Position numbers and translations under genes: made by a program. The notes beneath the pieces were generated by a model, which saw only the letters and a list, made by a program, of their open reading frames with translations, ran no database searches and was not told where the DNA came from. Shown one piece after another: positions 1-7,596 of a DNA stretch of 28,210 nt (within the stretch, counting starts at the first letter, position 1; every line of letters begins with the position of its first letter). The DNA is from a virus. The DNA is taken from positions 1 to 28,210 of IMG/VR virus record IMGVR_UViG_3300017757_000100. The stretch is one strand, 5' to 3'.

Positions 1-180
1 CTCAACATCAACATACCTAAAAAGGATGTTGCTAATCTATTGATTGAAAATTCAGACGATAGTAAAGAAGATATAATAGAATCTATAGCTTCAGTTGCAG
101 TAAAACAAATTGAGATAAATAAATTACAAGAATTCTTAAAAGAAGAAATTACTAACTTTATAAATAAATACTATGAGTAA
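1..180 (+). CDS. C-terminal end of an unidentified protein (5' partial)
   Basis: Frame 1 is open from the first base of the window to a TAA at 178-180, giving 59 residues of a C-terminus. The peptide is charged and largely helical in character, ending in NKYYE, with alternating Lys/Glu and Ile/Leu positions. No domain can be named from so short a piece. The next gene's ATG lies inside its last codons (ATGAGTAA, 8-nt overlap), which suggests translational coupling. By position, ahead of a block of baseplate genes, it could be a tail assembly factor or the end of a tail protein, but this is inference only. Confidence 0.7.
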   Translation, partial: LNINIPKKDVANLLIENSDDSKEDIIESIASVAVKQIEINKLQEFLKEEITNFINKYYE

Positions 181-577
181 AGAGACACCACAGCAACAAC
201 ACATGAGCAGGCCTCAAAAAAGAAAAATGTATAAACAATTTGGTATTCTTAAGAAAAAGAATAGAAGTACAGAAGAAGGTCGTGAGTTATATAGAAGACT
301 TAGAGAAGAAGGACTAGATGCACATGAGAAGCATGTTAAGATGGTAAATGATTCTATAGGTGACCAGCTACAGGCAAAATTAGATTCAATCAAAAAAACA
401 TGGAAGAAAGACTTTGGGTATAATGATGCTGAGATTAAATTATTAGAAGAGGCATGGGTATTAACTTCATTCAAAGATAAAGAAACCTATAGAGCTGACA
501 AGAAAGAAGCAAAAAGACTTAATAGAGAGGCGCAAGAATTAAAGGCTAATAGACTTAATGCAAACGATAACTCTTAA
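173..577 (+). CDS. Small basic hypothetical protein (134 aa)
   Basis: I do not recognise this protein. It is very rich in Lys, Arg and Glu and looks almost wholly helical, with a basic N-terminal third (PQKRKMYKQFGILKKKN) and a charged C-terminal tail that could form a coiled coil. It has no signal peptide or membrane segment. It starts at an ATG that overlaps the preceding stop by 8 nt and ends 20 nt inside the next gene, so it is part of a translationally coupled run of small genes just upstream of the baseplate block. An assembly chaperone or scaffold-type role would fit the position, comparable to T4 gp26, gp51 or gp28, but no sequence motif supports that directly. Confidence 0.75.
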   Translation: MSKETPQQQHMSRPQKRKMYKQFGILKKKNRSTEEGRELYRRLREEGLDAHEKHVKMVNDSIGDQLQAKLDSIKKTWKKDFGYNDAEIKLLEEAWVLTSFKDKETYRADKKEAKRLNREAQELKANRLNANDNS

Positions 578-875
578 AATAGCAGACAACGGTGTCATCA
601 AAGAGATTCATGATGATAATATAAATGCAGGAGGCGATACTTATGAATCGGTAAGATTATATGAGTGGAGTGGAGGTCCTGAAAATAAAAGAAAATTCAT
701 GCGAGATATATGTTTAGATATTGGAATGGATTTCGGTAACTCAAGAATGGTAAATCAAATTAAGATTATAGAAGATTGGGGCATACATTATGAACCAACA
801 AAACCTGAAGTTAAGTTAAGGATTGAAGAATTAGAGAAAGAACTTAAGAAACTTCGTAATCGTATTAAAGAATAG
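558..875 (+). CDS. Small hypothetical protein with C-terminal coiled coil (105 aa)
   Basis: Unrecognised protein. The first 75 residues look globular, with several aromatic residues (YEWSGGPENKRKF). From about residue 80 there is a clear amphipathic charged helix (LRIEELEKELKKLRNRIKE) with heptad-like Leu/Ile spacing, which suggests oligomerisation. Its ATG at 558 lies 20 nt inside the preceding gene, and its TAG stop shares a base with the GTG start of the next gene. It belongs to the same coupled group of small genes, and a structural-assembly role is inferred from location only. Confidence 0.75.
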   Translation: MQTITLKIADNGVIKEIHDDNINAGGDTYESVRLYEWSGGPENKRKFMRDICLDIGMDFGNSRMVNQIKIIEDWGIHYEPTKPEVKLRIEELEKELKKLRNRIKE

Positions 876-1270
876 TGGAAGTGACTTCAATTGATTGTGT
901 ATTATGTGAGACTAAACGTGAGTTTAATAAATACGTTAGAATAGAAAGTGATGATTCTACTACTTCAGTAGATTATATTTCTATAATAACAAAACTAATT
1001 AAATCTGATTTCCATGATGTAGAACCACATCCATTTATAGTGGGTATGGCAATTAAAAATGCATTAAATAATATTCGTAAAAAACAAAACAGCGATAGGA
1101 TAATATATCTTATGAAAAACTATGATAGAGAGACAATAGAAAACTTCAAAGAACTTGTATATGATATGTTTGATAATTTACAAGAAGTTAACTTAATTGC
1201 CATTAATATGGAATCTATTGATGAAGATATTATAGATATGTTTGATGGTTACGAAAATTTAGAATTTTGA
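875..1270 (+). CDS. Small acidic hypothetical protein, GTG start (131 aa)
   Basis: Unrecognised protein. The frame begins with GTG at 875, overlapping the previous stop codon by one base (TAGTG). No in-frame ATG occurs until well into the protein, so GTG is the most likely start, read by coupling. The N-terminus has a Cys pair (CVLCETKREF) that is too isolated to call a zinc site. The middle is helical (GMAIKNALNNIRKKQ) and the C-terminus is strongly acidic (Asp/Glu-rich, ending GYENLEF). No membrane segment or signal is seen. It could be a tail or baseplate assembly factor by position. The next gene starts at the overlapping TTGA. Confidence 0.7.
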   Translation: MEVTSIDCVLCETKREFNKYVRIESDDSTTSVDYISIITKLIKSDFHDVEPHPFIVGMAIKNALNNIRKKQNSDRIIYLMKNYDRETIENFKELVYDMFDNLQEVNLIAINMESIDEDIIDMFDGYENLEF

Positions 1271-1848
1271 TAAGAAATAGAGTATATGATAAAGGTACTG
1301 TAGTCTATGCTTTAATATCGCCAAAGGGTAAATATGATACGCTATTCCCTGTTAAAGGAATTATATATGATGTTAAGCACAGTGATAGTATTGTCGAATA
1401 TCAGATTAGAATAAGTCATTTTTATGATGACATAAATTTTATAAAAAGACATTTTATATCCGCTCAATTTGAAAGAGATTTTGATGGTAAAATGATACAT
1501 CTTAGAACTAAATACAGCAGGTTTAAGTCTATTAAAGAATTTAATGAGCATATATTATCTACTAATTTTATTGTTGTCGTTGATGGGCCTATGGTACATA
1601 AACGTAGACATGAGATGCAAACATTGTTTAATAATATACATGATTTTTTTATTGAGAAGAAAATAGCTAGTGTGTACGATACGTGCAGTAGAAGTTATTA
1701 TAATGATGGAACATATTACTATAAAAGTAAAGGAGTTTTCAAAGCACACCTCAAAAAGTTTTTAGGCGATAGAGGGTATGGAACAGACTCATTTTTAGAT
1801 GATATACTATATAGACCTTCAGCCGACAGATTAGATAAGACTAGTTAA
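1267..1848 (+). CDS. Hypothetical protein, TTG start (193 aa)
   Basis: Unrecognised, soluble, aromatic-rich protein with many Tyr, Phe and His residues. The reading frame opens at a TTG that overlaps the upstream TGA stop (TTGA), which indicates translational coupling and an unusual start. The N-terminal half looks like beta strands (GTVVYALISPKG, EYQIRISHFYDD) and the C-terminal half is helical and basic. The stop at 1846-1848 is followed by a promoter-like motif, so this appears to be the last gene of the small-gene group that began before the window. No function is assigned. Confidence 0.7.
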   Translation: MIRNRVYDKGTVVYALISPKGKYDTLFPVKGIIYDVKHSDSIVEYQIRISHFYDDINFIKRHFISAQFERDFDGKMIHLRTKYSRFKSIKEFNEHILSTNFIVVVDGPMVHKRRHEMQTLFNNIHDFFIEKKIASVYDTCSRSYYNDGTYYYKSKGVFKAHLKKFLGDRGYGTDSFLDDILYRPSADRLDKTS

Positions 1849-1852
1849 CAAA

Positions 1853-1866
1853 TTTAGATATATAAA
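1853..1866 (+). promoter_or_regulatory. Late-promoter-like motif upstream of the 567-aa tube-like gene
   Basis: The sequence TTTAGATATATAAA lies 19-32 nt before the ATG at 1885. Close copies precede genes at 6241, 9849, 11110, 11616 and 13747. The core TATATAAA resembles the T4 late promoter TATAAATA. Recurrence in intergenic gaps is what I see; promoter activity is inferred. Confidence 0.5.
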
Positions 1867-1884
1867 CTAAATACAACTAGTTAT

Positions 1885-3588
1885 ATGCCACTTACCTTTG
1901 GAAGCTTTATGGACGGTCTTAAGACCAACATCGTTAAATTCGGTGATCGAATAGGATTAGGAGCTGATGACGATGAACAATCATCAGGCGATGATAACAA
2001 AACAAGGTCTGAGGATAATACACCAGCTAATCCAAATGTAGTTATGAGAACCATGACTGACGGAAAGTATCCTATTGCTAAGAATCGTGAGGGCGACCCT
2101 AACATATATTATACAAAAGAAATAGATTCTGTAGTGTATCAGCGTAAGGGTGAGGATGGAAAAATGACCGATATACCAGTATCTGACGGTCCTAGACCTT
2201 ATTCAATTTTTAATAAATATAGTTTAATGAACTTTAAGGGTAGTATAGCTACCGCAACCGATACTGGAGGTGTTCCATTGGCACAGTTTAATAAGATTGA
2301 CATGGATACCTTAGTGAATCCAACAGCTACTAAAATTGTAGAATTTTGTAAAGATATGGGTAAAGATAACCTAGCGTATAGATACAATTATGCTGATTTT
2401 GCCCTATGTAAATATTTTGGTAAGATTCCGGCAAATCAAATGTTAACACTTAGAAGATTTCCATTTCCAGTTGGTGATGATATTATATCTCCTAAAGAAC
2501 TTGATGGTGCTGGTAATCCTGTAAAAATGACAATGCCAGATATCGCAAGAGCAGTTACTTGGATGGGTGAAGCTCCAGGTAATTCAATGACTGAAATATT
2601 AGGATTTAAGCTTGGGTTTGAATATGAATCAATTGAATCGAAGGTACAAGAAATGCAAGCAAAAACTAGTGGAAGGGCTGGAAATTTTGGAGCTTTTGTT
2701 AATAATAATCCTATCGCTAAAGCGGCATATGGTGCTGTGTCAGGTAAAAATGCACATCAGATGGAGAGCGCGAAGCAGAATGCGGGATTTGATTCATTCA
2801 AAGAAACATATCCTAACCACGTATTCGGTCCATTAAATGTTATAAAATCTATAAACGCAAGAAAACAAGGTCTAAAATTTGAACAATCATTTACTCTTAA
2901 ATTTGAATATGAGATGAAATCGTTAGGTGGAGCTAATCCTAAGGTTATGTTTTTGGACCAACTATCAAATATACTGGCGCTAACATATAATAATGCGCCA
3001 TTTTGGGGAGGTTCTACTAGATGGACTGGAGATGGTAGTGTTGCTAAGCCTCTTGGAGATATAAATAAACTTAAGAATGGAGATATTTCAGGGTTTTTTG
3101 GTAGTGTTGTTGATGATATAAAGGGTATGTTCTCTGGTCAGTCATTTGGAGAGATGTTAGGTAAAGGTGTAAAGAATCTTATTGGTGGTAAATTAATGGA
3201 GATGATGAATACTCCTCAAGGTGGACAAGCTGTTCAAGCATTTTTAAGTGGTGACCCTACAGGCCAATGGCATTTAACTATCGGTAATCCATTAAATCCT
3301 ATGGTAGTTATTGGTAATCTTTGTTGTGAAAATACTGATATATCGTTTGAAGGTCCTCTTGGTGTACAAGATTTTCCTGAAAGACTGGTTGTAACGGTAA
3401 CATTAAAACCTGGTAGACCTAGAGATAAAACAGATGTTGAGTCAATGTTTAATTGCGGTAAAGGTAGATTTTATTTACAACCTAAAGAGGGAGTTGATGT
3501 TGATAAAACAGTAAATGTTGATTATTATGGTAGATCGATAGGAGACTCAGCTACCTTAGAAGAGTTTAGAAAAATTACTAATGGATAA
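1885..3588 (+). CDS. Tail-tube/tube-initiator-like structural protein (567 aa)
   Basis: Probable baseplate or tail-tube-associated structural protein, working at the hub-tube junction. Two blocks look tube-like: residues about 332-376 (FEQSFTLKFEYEMKSLG, then a segment on locating a position and trimming) and about 462-529 (WHLTIGNPLNPMVVIGNL followed by FPERLVVTVTLKPGRPRDK). I recognise such blocks from tube-like proteins of marine and Bacteroidota T4-like phages, but have no search to confirm this. Between them is a Gly-rich amphipathic stretch (residues 400-450). It sits directly before a LysM/gp53-like gene, as tube-initiator genes do in contractile injection systems. It is much longer than T4 gp48 (364 aa) or gp54 (320 aa). 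TAATG overlap couples it to the next gene. Confidence 0.5.
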   Translation: MPLTFGSFMDGLKTNIVKFGDRIGLGADDDEQSSGDDNKTRSEDNTPANPNVVMRTMTDGKYPIAKNREGDPNIYYTKEIDSVVYQRKGEDGKMTDIPVSDGPRPYSIFNKYSLMNFKGSIATATDTGGVPLAQFNKIDMDTLVNPTATKIVEFCKDMGKDNLAYRYNYADFALCKYFGKIPANQMLTLRRFPFPVGDDIISPKELDGAGNPVKMTMPDIARAVTWMGEAPGNSMTEILGFKLGFEYESIESKVQEMQAKTSGRAGNFGAFVNNNPIAKAAYGAVSGKNAHQMESAKQNAGFDSFKETYPNHVFGPLNVIKSINARKQGLKFEQSFTLKFEYEMKSLGGANPKVMFLDQLSNILALTYNNAPFWGGSTRWTGDGSVAKPLGDINKLKNGDISGFFGSVVDDIKGMFSGQSFGEMLGKGVKNLIGGKLMEMMNTPQGGQAVQAFLSGDPTGQWHLTIGNPLNPMVVIGNLCCENTDISFEGPLGVQDFPERLVVTVTLKPGRPRDKTDVESMFNCGKGRFYLQPKEGVDVDKTVNVDYYGRSIGDSATLEEFRKITNG

Positions 3589-4187
3589 TGAAATTACAGA
3601 GTATAAATAAAAAAGTAATAGACGGTGTAGTTCAAATAACTAGACCTACTGTTTTATTTGCTAAAATAGAAGGTGAAGCATATACAGAACATTACGTAAC
3701 TAAACATGAGGTGTGTAGAGTAGACTTAATATCTTTAGCTAGATATGGTACAGATTCTATGGGTGATATTATATTAAAGTTTAATAAAATATCTAATCCT
3801 TTTTCTTTTAATGAAGGAGATATTATGTTAATTCCTGATAGAAATATTGGACTAAGAAATTGGAAAGAAATTGTAGGGTTTGATATTCCTGAACTTAATG
3901 TAATTAAAGCTCAATTTTTAGAAACAAAAAGGCTTACCGAAAAAGATGCAAAACGAGTTGAATATCTTAAGAAGAAAGCAGAGAAGAAAGCAAACGGATC
4001 GAGTATTGCTGCACCTCCAAATATATTAAAACCAGGAGATAATAATATTCAAATAGCAGGCGGTAAAATTTCTCTTAACCCAACCGCATTCGCTAAATAT
4101 AAAAATAGACAAGCTGCAATAGACGCAGCAAAAGCTAAAGAAGAATTAAGAACAAGAACAAGTAGAAGAGACGAATCACGAGGATAA
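3588..4187 (+). CDS. gp53: Baseplate protein with LysM-like domain, gp53-like (199 aa)
   Basis: Residues about 43-84 carry the pattern of the phage LysM-like baseplate proteins (T4 gp53, P2 gpX, Afp7): a VDLISLARYGTDSMGDII helix, then NPFSFNEGDIMLIPD. In that family the motif has the form D-x-hydrophobic-x-x-hydrophobic-A-x-x-YG, followed by N-x-hydrophobic-x-(N/D)-P and an I-P ending. In T4 the domain clamps inter-wedge contacts rather than binding peptidoglycan. The length equals that of T4 gp53 (about 196 aa). The C-terminal 95 residues are a charged, low-complexity tail (KKKAEKKANG, RTRTSRRDESRG) that looks disordered. The gene lies between a tube-like gene and the hub gene, the usual place for LysM proteins in P2-like gene orders. 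Its start overlaps the previous stop (TAATG). Confidence 0.65.
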   Translation: MKLQSINKKVIDGVVQITRPTVLFAKIEGEAYTEHYVTKHEVCRVDLISLARYGTDSMGDIILKFNKISNPFSFNEGDIMLIPDRNIGLRNWKEIVGFDIPELNVIKAQFLETKRLTEKDAKRVEYLKKKAEKKANGSSIAAPPNILKPGDNNIQIAGGKISLNPTAFAKYKNRQAAIDAAKAKEELRTRTSRRDESRG

Positions 4188-4196
4188 TAGAGTACG

Positions 4197-6221
4197 ATGG
4201 TATTAGAAAGACAAATTTTAACAAGAACTGAGCCGACGATAGCACTTGATGATTTAGAATTCAAATCATTTGAGGAAGAAGAAGGGAAGGCTGTAGTTTC
4301 AAAAGATTTAGGAGGTAGAACTCCTTTAATTCATATAAATGGTTATGTGTTTCAGGAGGGTGATGTGACAAGTATGCTACTAGATATGAATGGTAAAATA
4401 CCTAAAATTACTGTTAGTATTACTGATAGTAGCGGATATTTTATTGTTGATAATTATCCAAGAAGTGGAGATGTTTTAAGTCTTAGAATAGCTTCAAGAC
4501 AGACTGATACATATAAAGATATTAGAATAGACTTTGATATTGATAGAGTTATAGGTTCGCCTAAAGGAGCAAAAGAAAAGGACGCAGAAGGAGCAAAATA
4601 TACTTTTATGGGAGTTATGAAGATTCCAGGTCTTTTTGCTGATGTCTGTACAACATATCCAGAAGGAAGTTCATTAGACCATTTAGAAGCTATGGCGACA
4701 GACCTTCAATTAGGTTTTGCATCTAATATAGATACACCAGACCCTGAAGATTTAATGGATTTACTTATACCATTCAAAACAATGAGTGAAGTAATTAAAG
4801 AAACGGTAGAACATTCTTATACTGGAGAGGAGGGATTTCAAACATATTCAATCGATCCGTTTTATTATTTAACATATGTCGATATTAACAAAGCTCTGAA
4901 TGCCGAAGACGGCGTTGATATGTCATTTGCATCGTATGCTGAAAGATATGACGAAAATGCCGGAGAAGAGGATGATAAAATGCTATCAGCTCTAGTGTTA
5001 ACTACAAAAGAGAATGCAGAAGGAACGAATCATCATATATCTAAATATGCTCTAAAACATGGGGCAGGTGCGGTCGCTAGAAAACAAGGATTCAAAAAAG
5101 TTTTGCAGTTTTATGAAGATAATCCAATGCATGATAATGGAGGTCTTGGAGAAATTAGAACTGATGTTGAGCCTTTATCTAGTGATACTATGAAGGATAT
5201 TGAAGAACCATTAAAGGGTAGAAGAGGAGAAGAAAGGTATCTTTCTGAGATTAAATATGAATATATGGGGAGAGCAAGTAATACCGCTAATACACACCCA
5301 CAATGGAAGTTTGCAGAGACGCATAATAAGCAAAATATGACAGAGCTTAATAAGTTAAGTCTTGAGGTTGAATTACCAGTAGTTAACCCATCAATTTATA
5401 AGTATCAAAAAATTCCTGTTATTATATTTACAGAAGGTCTTAATCAAAAATTAGAATCTGATCAGGTTGAAACTAAAAAACAAGAGGAAGGATTTGAAAA
5501 CGCTGGTGTTTCTACATCTAGCGAGACAGAAGCAAGCGCTATTACAACTGGAGAACAAAAGATAAATGATTTTCTATCAGGATATTATATTGTTGGTGGT
5601 ATTCAATACATATATAGCAGTAGAGATGAGGCAATAAAAATGAAGTTAATTCTGTGGAGAAGAGAATGGCCTAGTAGAACTAATAATCTGGATGGTGCAC
5701 TATTAGATGCTAAACCAGCAGATACATCAACACCAGAACCTATTCCACCCGTTCCAGAGCCAGAACCAGAGCCAGAACCAGCGCCCGAACCAGACCCGGA
5801 ACCAGATCCAGACCCAGATCCAGAACCGGAACCAGAAGATGACGGTGTTGAATTAACTGTAACGCCTACTACTCCTATTGTATTTGAACTTGAGGAAGAT
5901 GGCGATTCAGACGCGAGGTTAATGAATATTAAAGTAACGGGCTTGACGGGTTATGATATGCTAAGTGTTACGATGCCTAAGTGGAATGACCCTAAGGATG
6001 TCTTTTTTGATTTCAAACTTCCTAACTACGACCCAAATTATGGAAATAGAGATTGGAACTTTGAACAATCCGATTTCCCAGATTTACCTGAAGGAGAGAT
6101 AGATATTGATATTGAAATATATGCAGAGGAGGTAATGGAAGAAGGGACTTGGGATATAGAAATCGATGCTGGTCAAAAAACTGTAAAAGTTCCAGTAACT
6201 ATAAAATTCCTTCCATCATAA
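4197..6221 (+). CDS. gp27: Baseplate hub protein, gp27/gpD-like, with Pro-acidic linker and extra C-terminal beta domain (674 aa)
   Basis: Likely the trimeric hub that caps the tail tube and carries the spike. The N-terminal region (residues about 40-130: HINGYVFQEGDVTSMLLDM, SGDVLSLRIAS) has the beta-barrel character of gp27/gpD hub proteins. The segment around residues 195-240 (IKETVEHSYTGEEGFQTYS, then IDPFYYLTYVDINKAL) corresponds to the T4 gp27 stretch where a short-lived helix is followed by a strand read as 'length of data to structure'. Residues 520-548 form a Pro-Glu/Pro-Asp hinge encoded by a 6-nt-periodic DNA repeat. After it comes a roughly 125-residue acidic beta-rich domain (ELTVTPTTPIVFELEEDGD to the end) resembling an Ig-like sandwich. 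T4 gp27 is 391 aa, so both hinge and final domain are additions. The spike gene lies two genes downstream. Confidence 0.65.
   Translation: MVLERQILTRTEPTIALDDLEFKSFEEEEGKAVVSKDLGGRTPLIHINGYVFQEGDVTSMLLDMNGKIPKITVSITDSSGYFIVDNYPRSGDVLSLRIASRQTDTYKDIRIDFDIDRVIGSPKGAKEKDAEGAKYTFMGVMKIPGLFADVCTTYPEGSSLDHLEAMATDLQLGFASNIDTPDPEDLMDLLIPFKTMSEVIKETVEHSYTGEEGFQTYSIDPFYYLTYVDINKALNAEDGVDMSFASYAERYDENAGEEDDKMLSALVLTTKENAEGTNHHISKYALKHGAGAVARKQGFKKVLQFYEDNPMHDNGGLGEIRTDVEPLSSDTMKDIEEPLKGRRGEERYLSEIKYEYMGRASNTANTHPQWKFAETHNKQNMTELNKLSLEVELPVVNPSIYKYQKIPVIIFTEGLNQKLESDQVETKKQEEGFENAGVSTSSETEASAITTGEQKINDFLSGYYIVGGIQYIYSSRDEAIKMKLILWRREWPSRTNNLDGALLDAKPADTSTPEPIPPVPEPEPEPEPAPEPDPEPDPDPDPEPEPEDDGVELTVTPTTPIVFELEEDGDSDARLMNIKVTGLTGYDMLSVTMPKWNDPKDVFFDFKLPNYDPNYGNRDWNFEQSDFPDLPEGEIDIDIEIYAEEVMEEGTWDIEIDAGQKTVKVPVTIKFLPS
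5754..5837 (+). repeat. CCAGAN hexanucleotide-type repeat coding a Pro-Glu/Asp hinge
   Basis: About fourteen imperfect hexamers of the form CCAGAN, CCGGAA or CCAGAC are read as alternating Pro and Glu/Asp (PEPEPEPEPAPEPDPEPDPD). Such a chain is expected to be stiff and extended, and the hexamer periodicity makes the length prone to slip by whole dipeptides. Confidence 0.85.
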
Positions 6222-6227
6222 TAAAAA

Positions 6228-6240
6228 GAATATATAGTAT
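6228..6240 (+). promoter_or_regulatory. Promoter-like motif immediately upstream of the 451-aa gene
   Basis: AGAATATATAGTAT abuts the ATG at 6241 and resembles the element before the gp25-like gene (AGGATATATAGTTAT). If it works like a T4 late promoter, transcription would begin at about the start codon and give a leaderless mRNA. It could also be an internal element of the translation-initiation region. Confidence 0.35.
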
Positions 6241-7596
6241 ATGGCAGACTTTAGTACACCAAATGATTTTAGAAAAGGATACGCGCTCGGCAAGAATAAT
6301 CAATATTCCGACCCTACGTATCTTTCATTTACTCTTATGTTTGATTTCTTTGAAGGATATTCATCACCCCTATTAGCTGGTCCTGCGAGAGTTTTTCTTA
6401 AAGAACAATTAGAGGCAGAAGGAGATGCAGTAGAAGTAAACGATAATGATGAAATTACAGAAAATCCAGCACAGCAATATCAAGGAGTATATGGACATAG
6501 ACTTAAAGCTCTTGATGATTTTATATTTACATTAAAGAAAATAAATAAAGAGATGCCATGGTATTGGCAATCTCTATCGGGAGTAGACGCACTTCTAAAA
6601 TATGACCCACTTAAACCATATAGAGGAGGTGAAGAGGCTAAGATAACAATAGGTACATTAGAATCTATTGATTTAACTATATCAGGTTTAATGCATTTAT
6701 ATAGAACTGCATGTTTTGATGAAACGAGATGGAGCTATATTTTACCACCAAATCTAAGAAAGTTTAGGGTGTGGGTTTACGTTACAGAATGTAGGCCTAT
6801 TAAAAATTTATCTAAAATACAGGCTACTCTCGGATTTGACAAAGACGCGGCTAAAGATTCTATGAGCAGTCTTACATCAGGAGGTGGACTTAAAGGCGTT
6901 AAAGATATATTTGACCCGTCGCTTGGTGTACAGAACGCAAATGCCGGTATCAGTGGAGGAGACCATAGACCATATTTTATGTTTGAACTTGGTGGTTGTA
7001 AATGGGATTTACAAGGAGGAACTGCTCAATTTGCTGATTTACTAAAATCACCAGAAGGTTTTGCAGCTTCTGAAGTAGCCTTTTCATATAATAAAGTAGG
7101 AAAGGTAGATGCAAGGGTTCTTAATGGAACAATTGTAGAATCTGATAAAGATGCAGCTAGAATATCTCCCGCAACCGCAGAAGAATCTAAACACTATGAA
7201 CCTGATGATTTTGGAGGTTTGATTGGAGATAAAGTTATGGATAAGATTGGAGAGATGGGTGATCGTTTTGTTGATGATGCTGCAATGTTTATGGAAAAAA
7301 AGAAACAACAAATTGGCCAATTAGGTAGCGACATATATCGAGCAAATGTTCCAAATTTTGAAAACATATATACGAATATGGTAGCAGACACTGATAAGGC
7401 TACAGATATTAGTACTCTTTCTAAAAATATGCCAGAAAATGTATTAGGTCTTAAGAAGGGAGGTACTGTTAAAGATGGCTTTGACCAAAGTGCAGTAAAT
7501 GGATTAAATATTGGAGAGAACGTTAACGCTGACTCGAATACTACGAATAGCGGTACTGATGGTGATAACAACTTAGGAAATATTCACGATGAATAA
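6241..7596 (+). CDS. Second tube-like/baseplate structural protein (451 aa)
   Basis: Probable tail-tube or tube-cap structural protein. The N-terminus (DPTYLSFTLMFDFFEGYSSP) and the block at residues about 145-186 (GTLESIDLTISGLMHLYR, then LRKFRVWVYVTECRPI) look like the strand-turn-strand layout of tube-like baseplate proteins. A second block at 245-297 (YFMFELGGCKWDL, FAASEVAFSYNKVGKVDARV) matches the closing beta region. The C-terminal 120 residues are Asn/Asp/Gly-rich and probably disordered, apart from a short amphipathic helix. It is flanked by hub and spike genes. With the 567-aa protein it could fill the paired roles of T4 gp48 and gp54, but that equation is inference. Its last 8 nt overlap the spike start (ATGAATAA). 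Confidence 0.5.
   Translation: MADFSTPNDFRKGYALGKNNQYSDPTYLSFTLMFDFFEGYSSPLLAGPARVFLKEQLEAEGDAVEVNDNDEITENPAQQYQGVYGHRLKALDDFIFTLKKINKEMPWYWQSLSGVDALLKYDPLKPYRGGEEAKITIGTLESIDLTISGLMHLYRTACFDETRWSYILPPNLRKFRVWVYVTECRPIKNLSKIQATLGFDKDAAKDSMSSLTSGGGLKGVKDIFDPSLGVQNANAGISGGDHRPYFMFELGGCKWDLQGGTAQFADLLKSPEGFAASEVAFSYNKVGKVDARVLNGTIVESDKDAARISPATAEESKHYEPDDFGGLIGDKVMDKIGEMGDRFVDDAAMFMEKKKQQIGQLGSDIYRANVPNFENIYTNMVADTDKATDISTLSKNMPENVLGLKKGGTVKDGFDQSAVNGLNIGENVNADSNTTNSGTDGDNNLGNIHDE

Noticed and set aside
889-910. Cys pair (CVLC) as a zinc-binding site in the 131-aa protein
   Set aside because: No second Cys or His pair follows at a fitting distance.
6149-6376. Alternative-frame open stretch across the end of the hub gene
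   Set aside because: Overlaps both the hub gene end and the clear start of the 451-aa gene; the product has no recognisable order and there is no gap for it.
7194-7571. Antisense open frame of 125 codons, and similar antisense frames at 17530-17910, 21274-21600 and 24765-25175
   Set aside because: Each lies opposite a well-supported + strand gene, has composition of reversed codons (Ser/Leu/Ile-rich, shadow-type), and no leader or motif.
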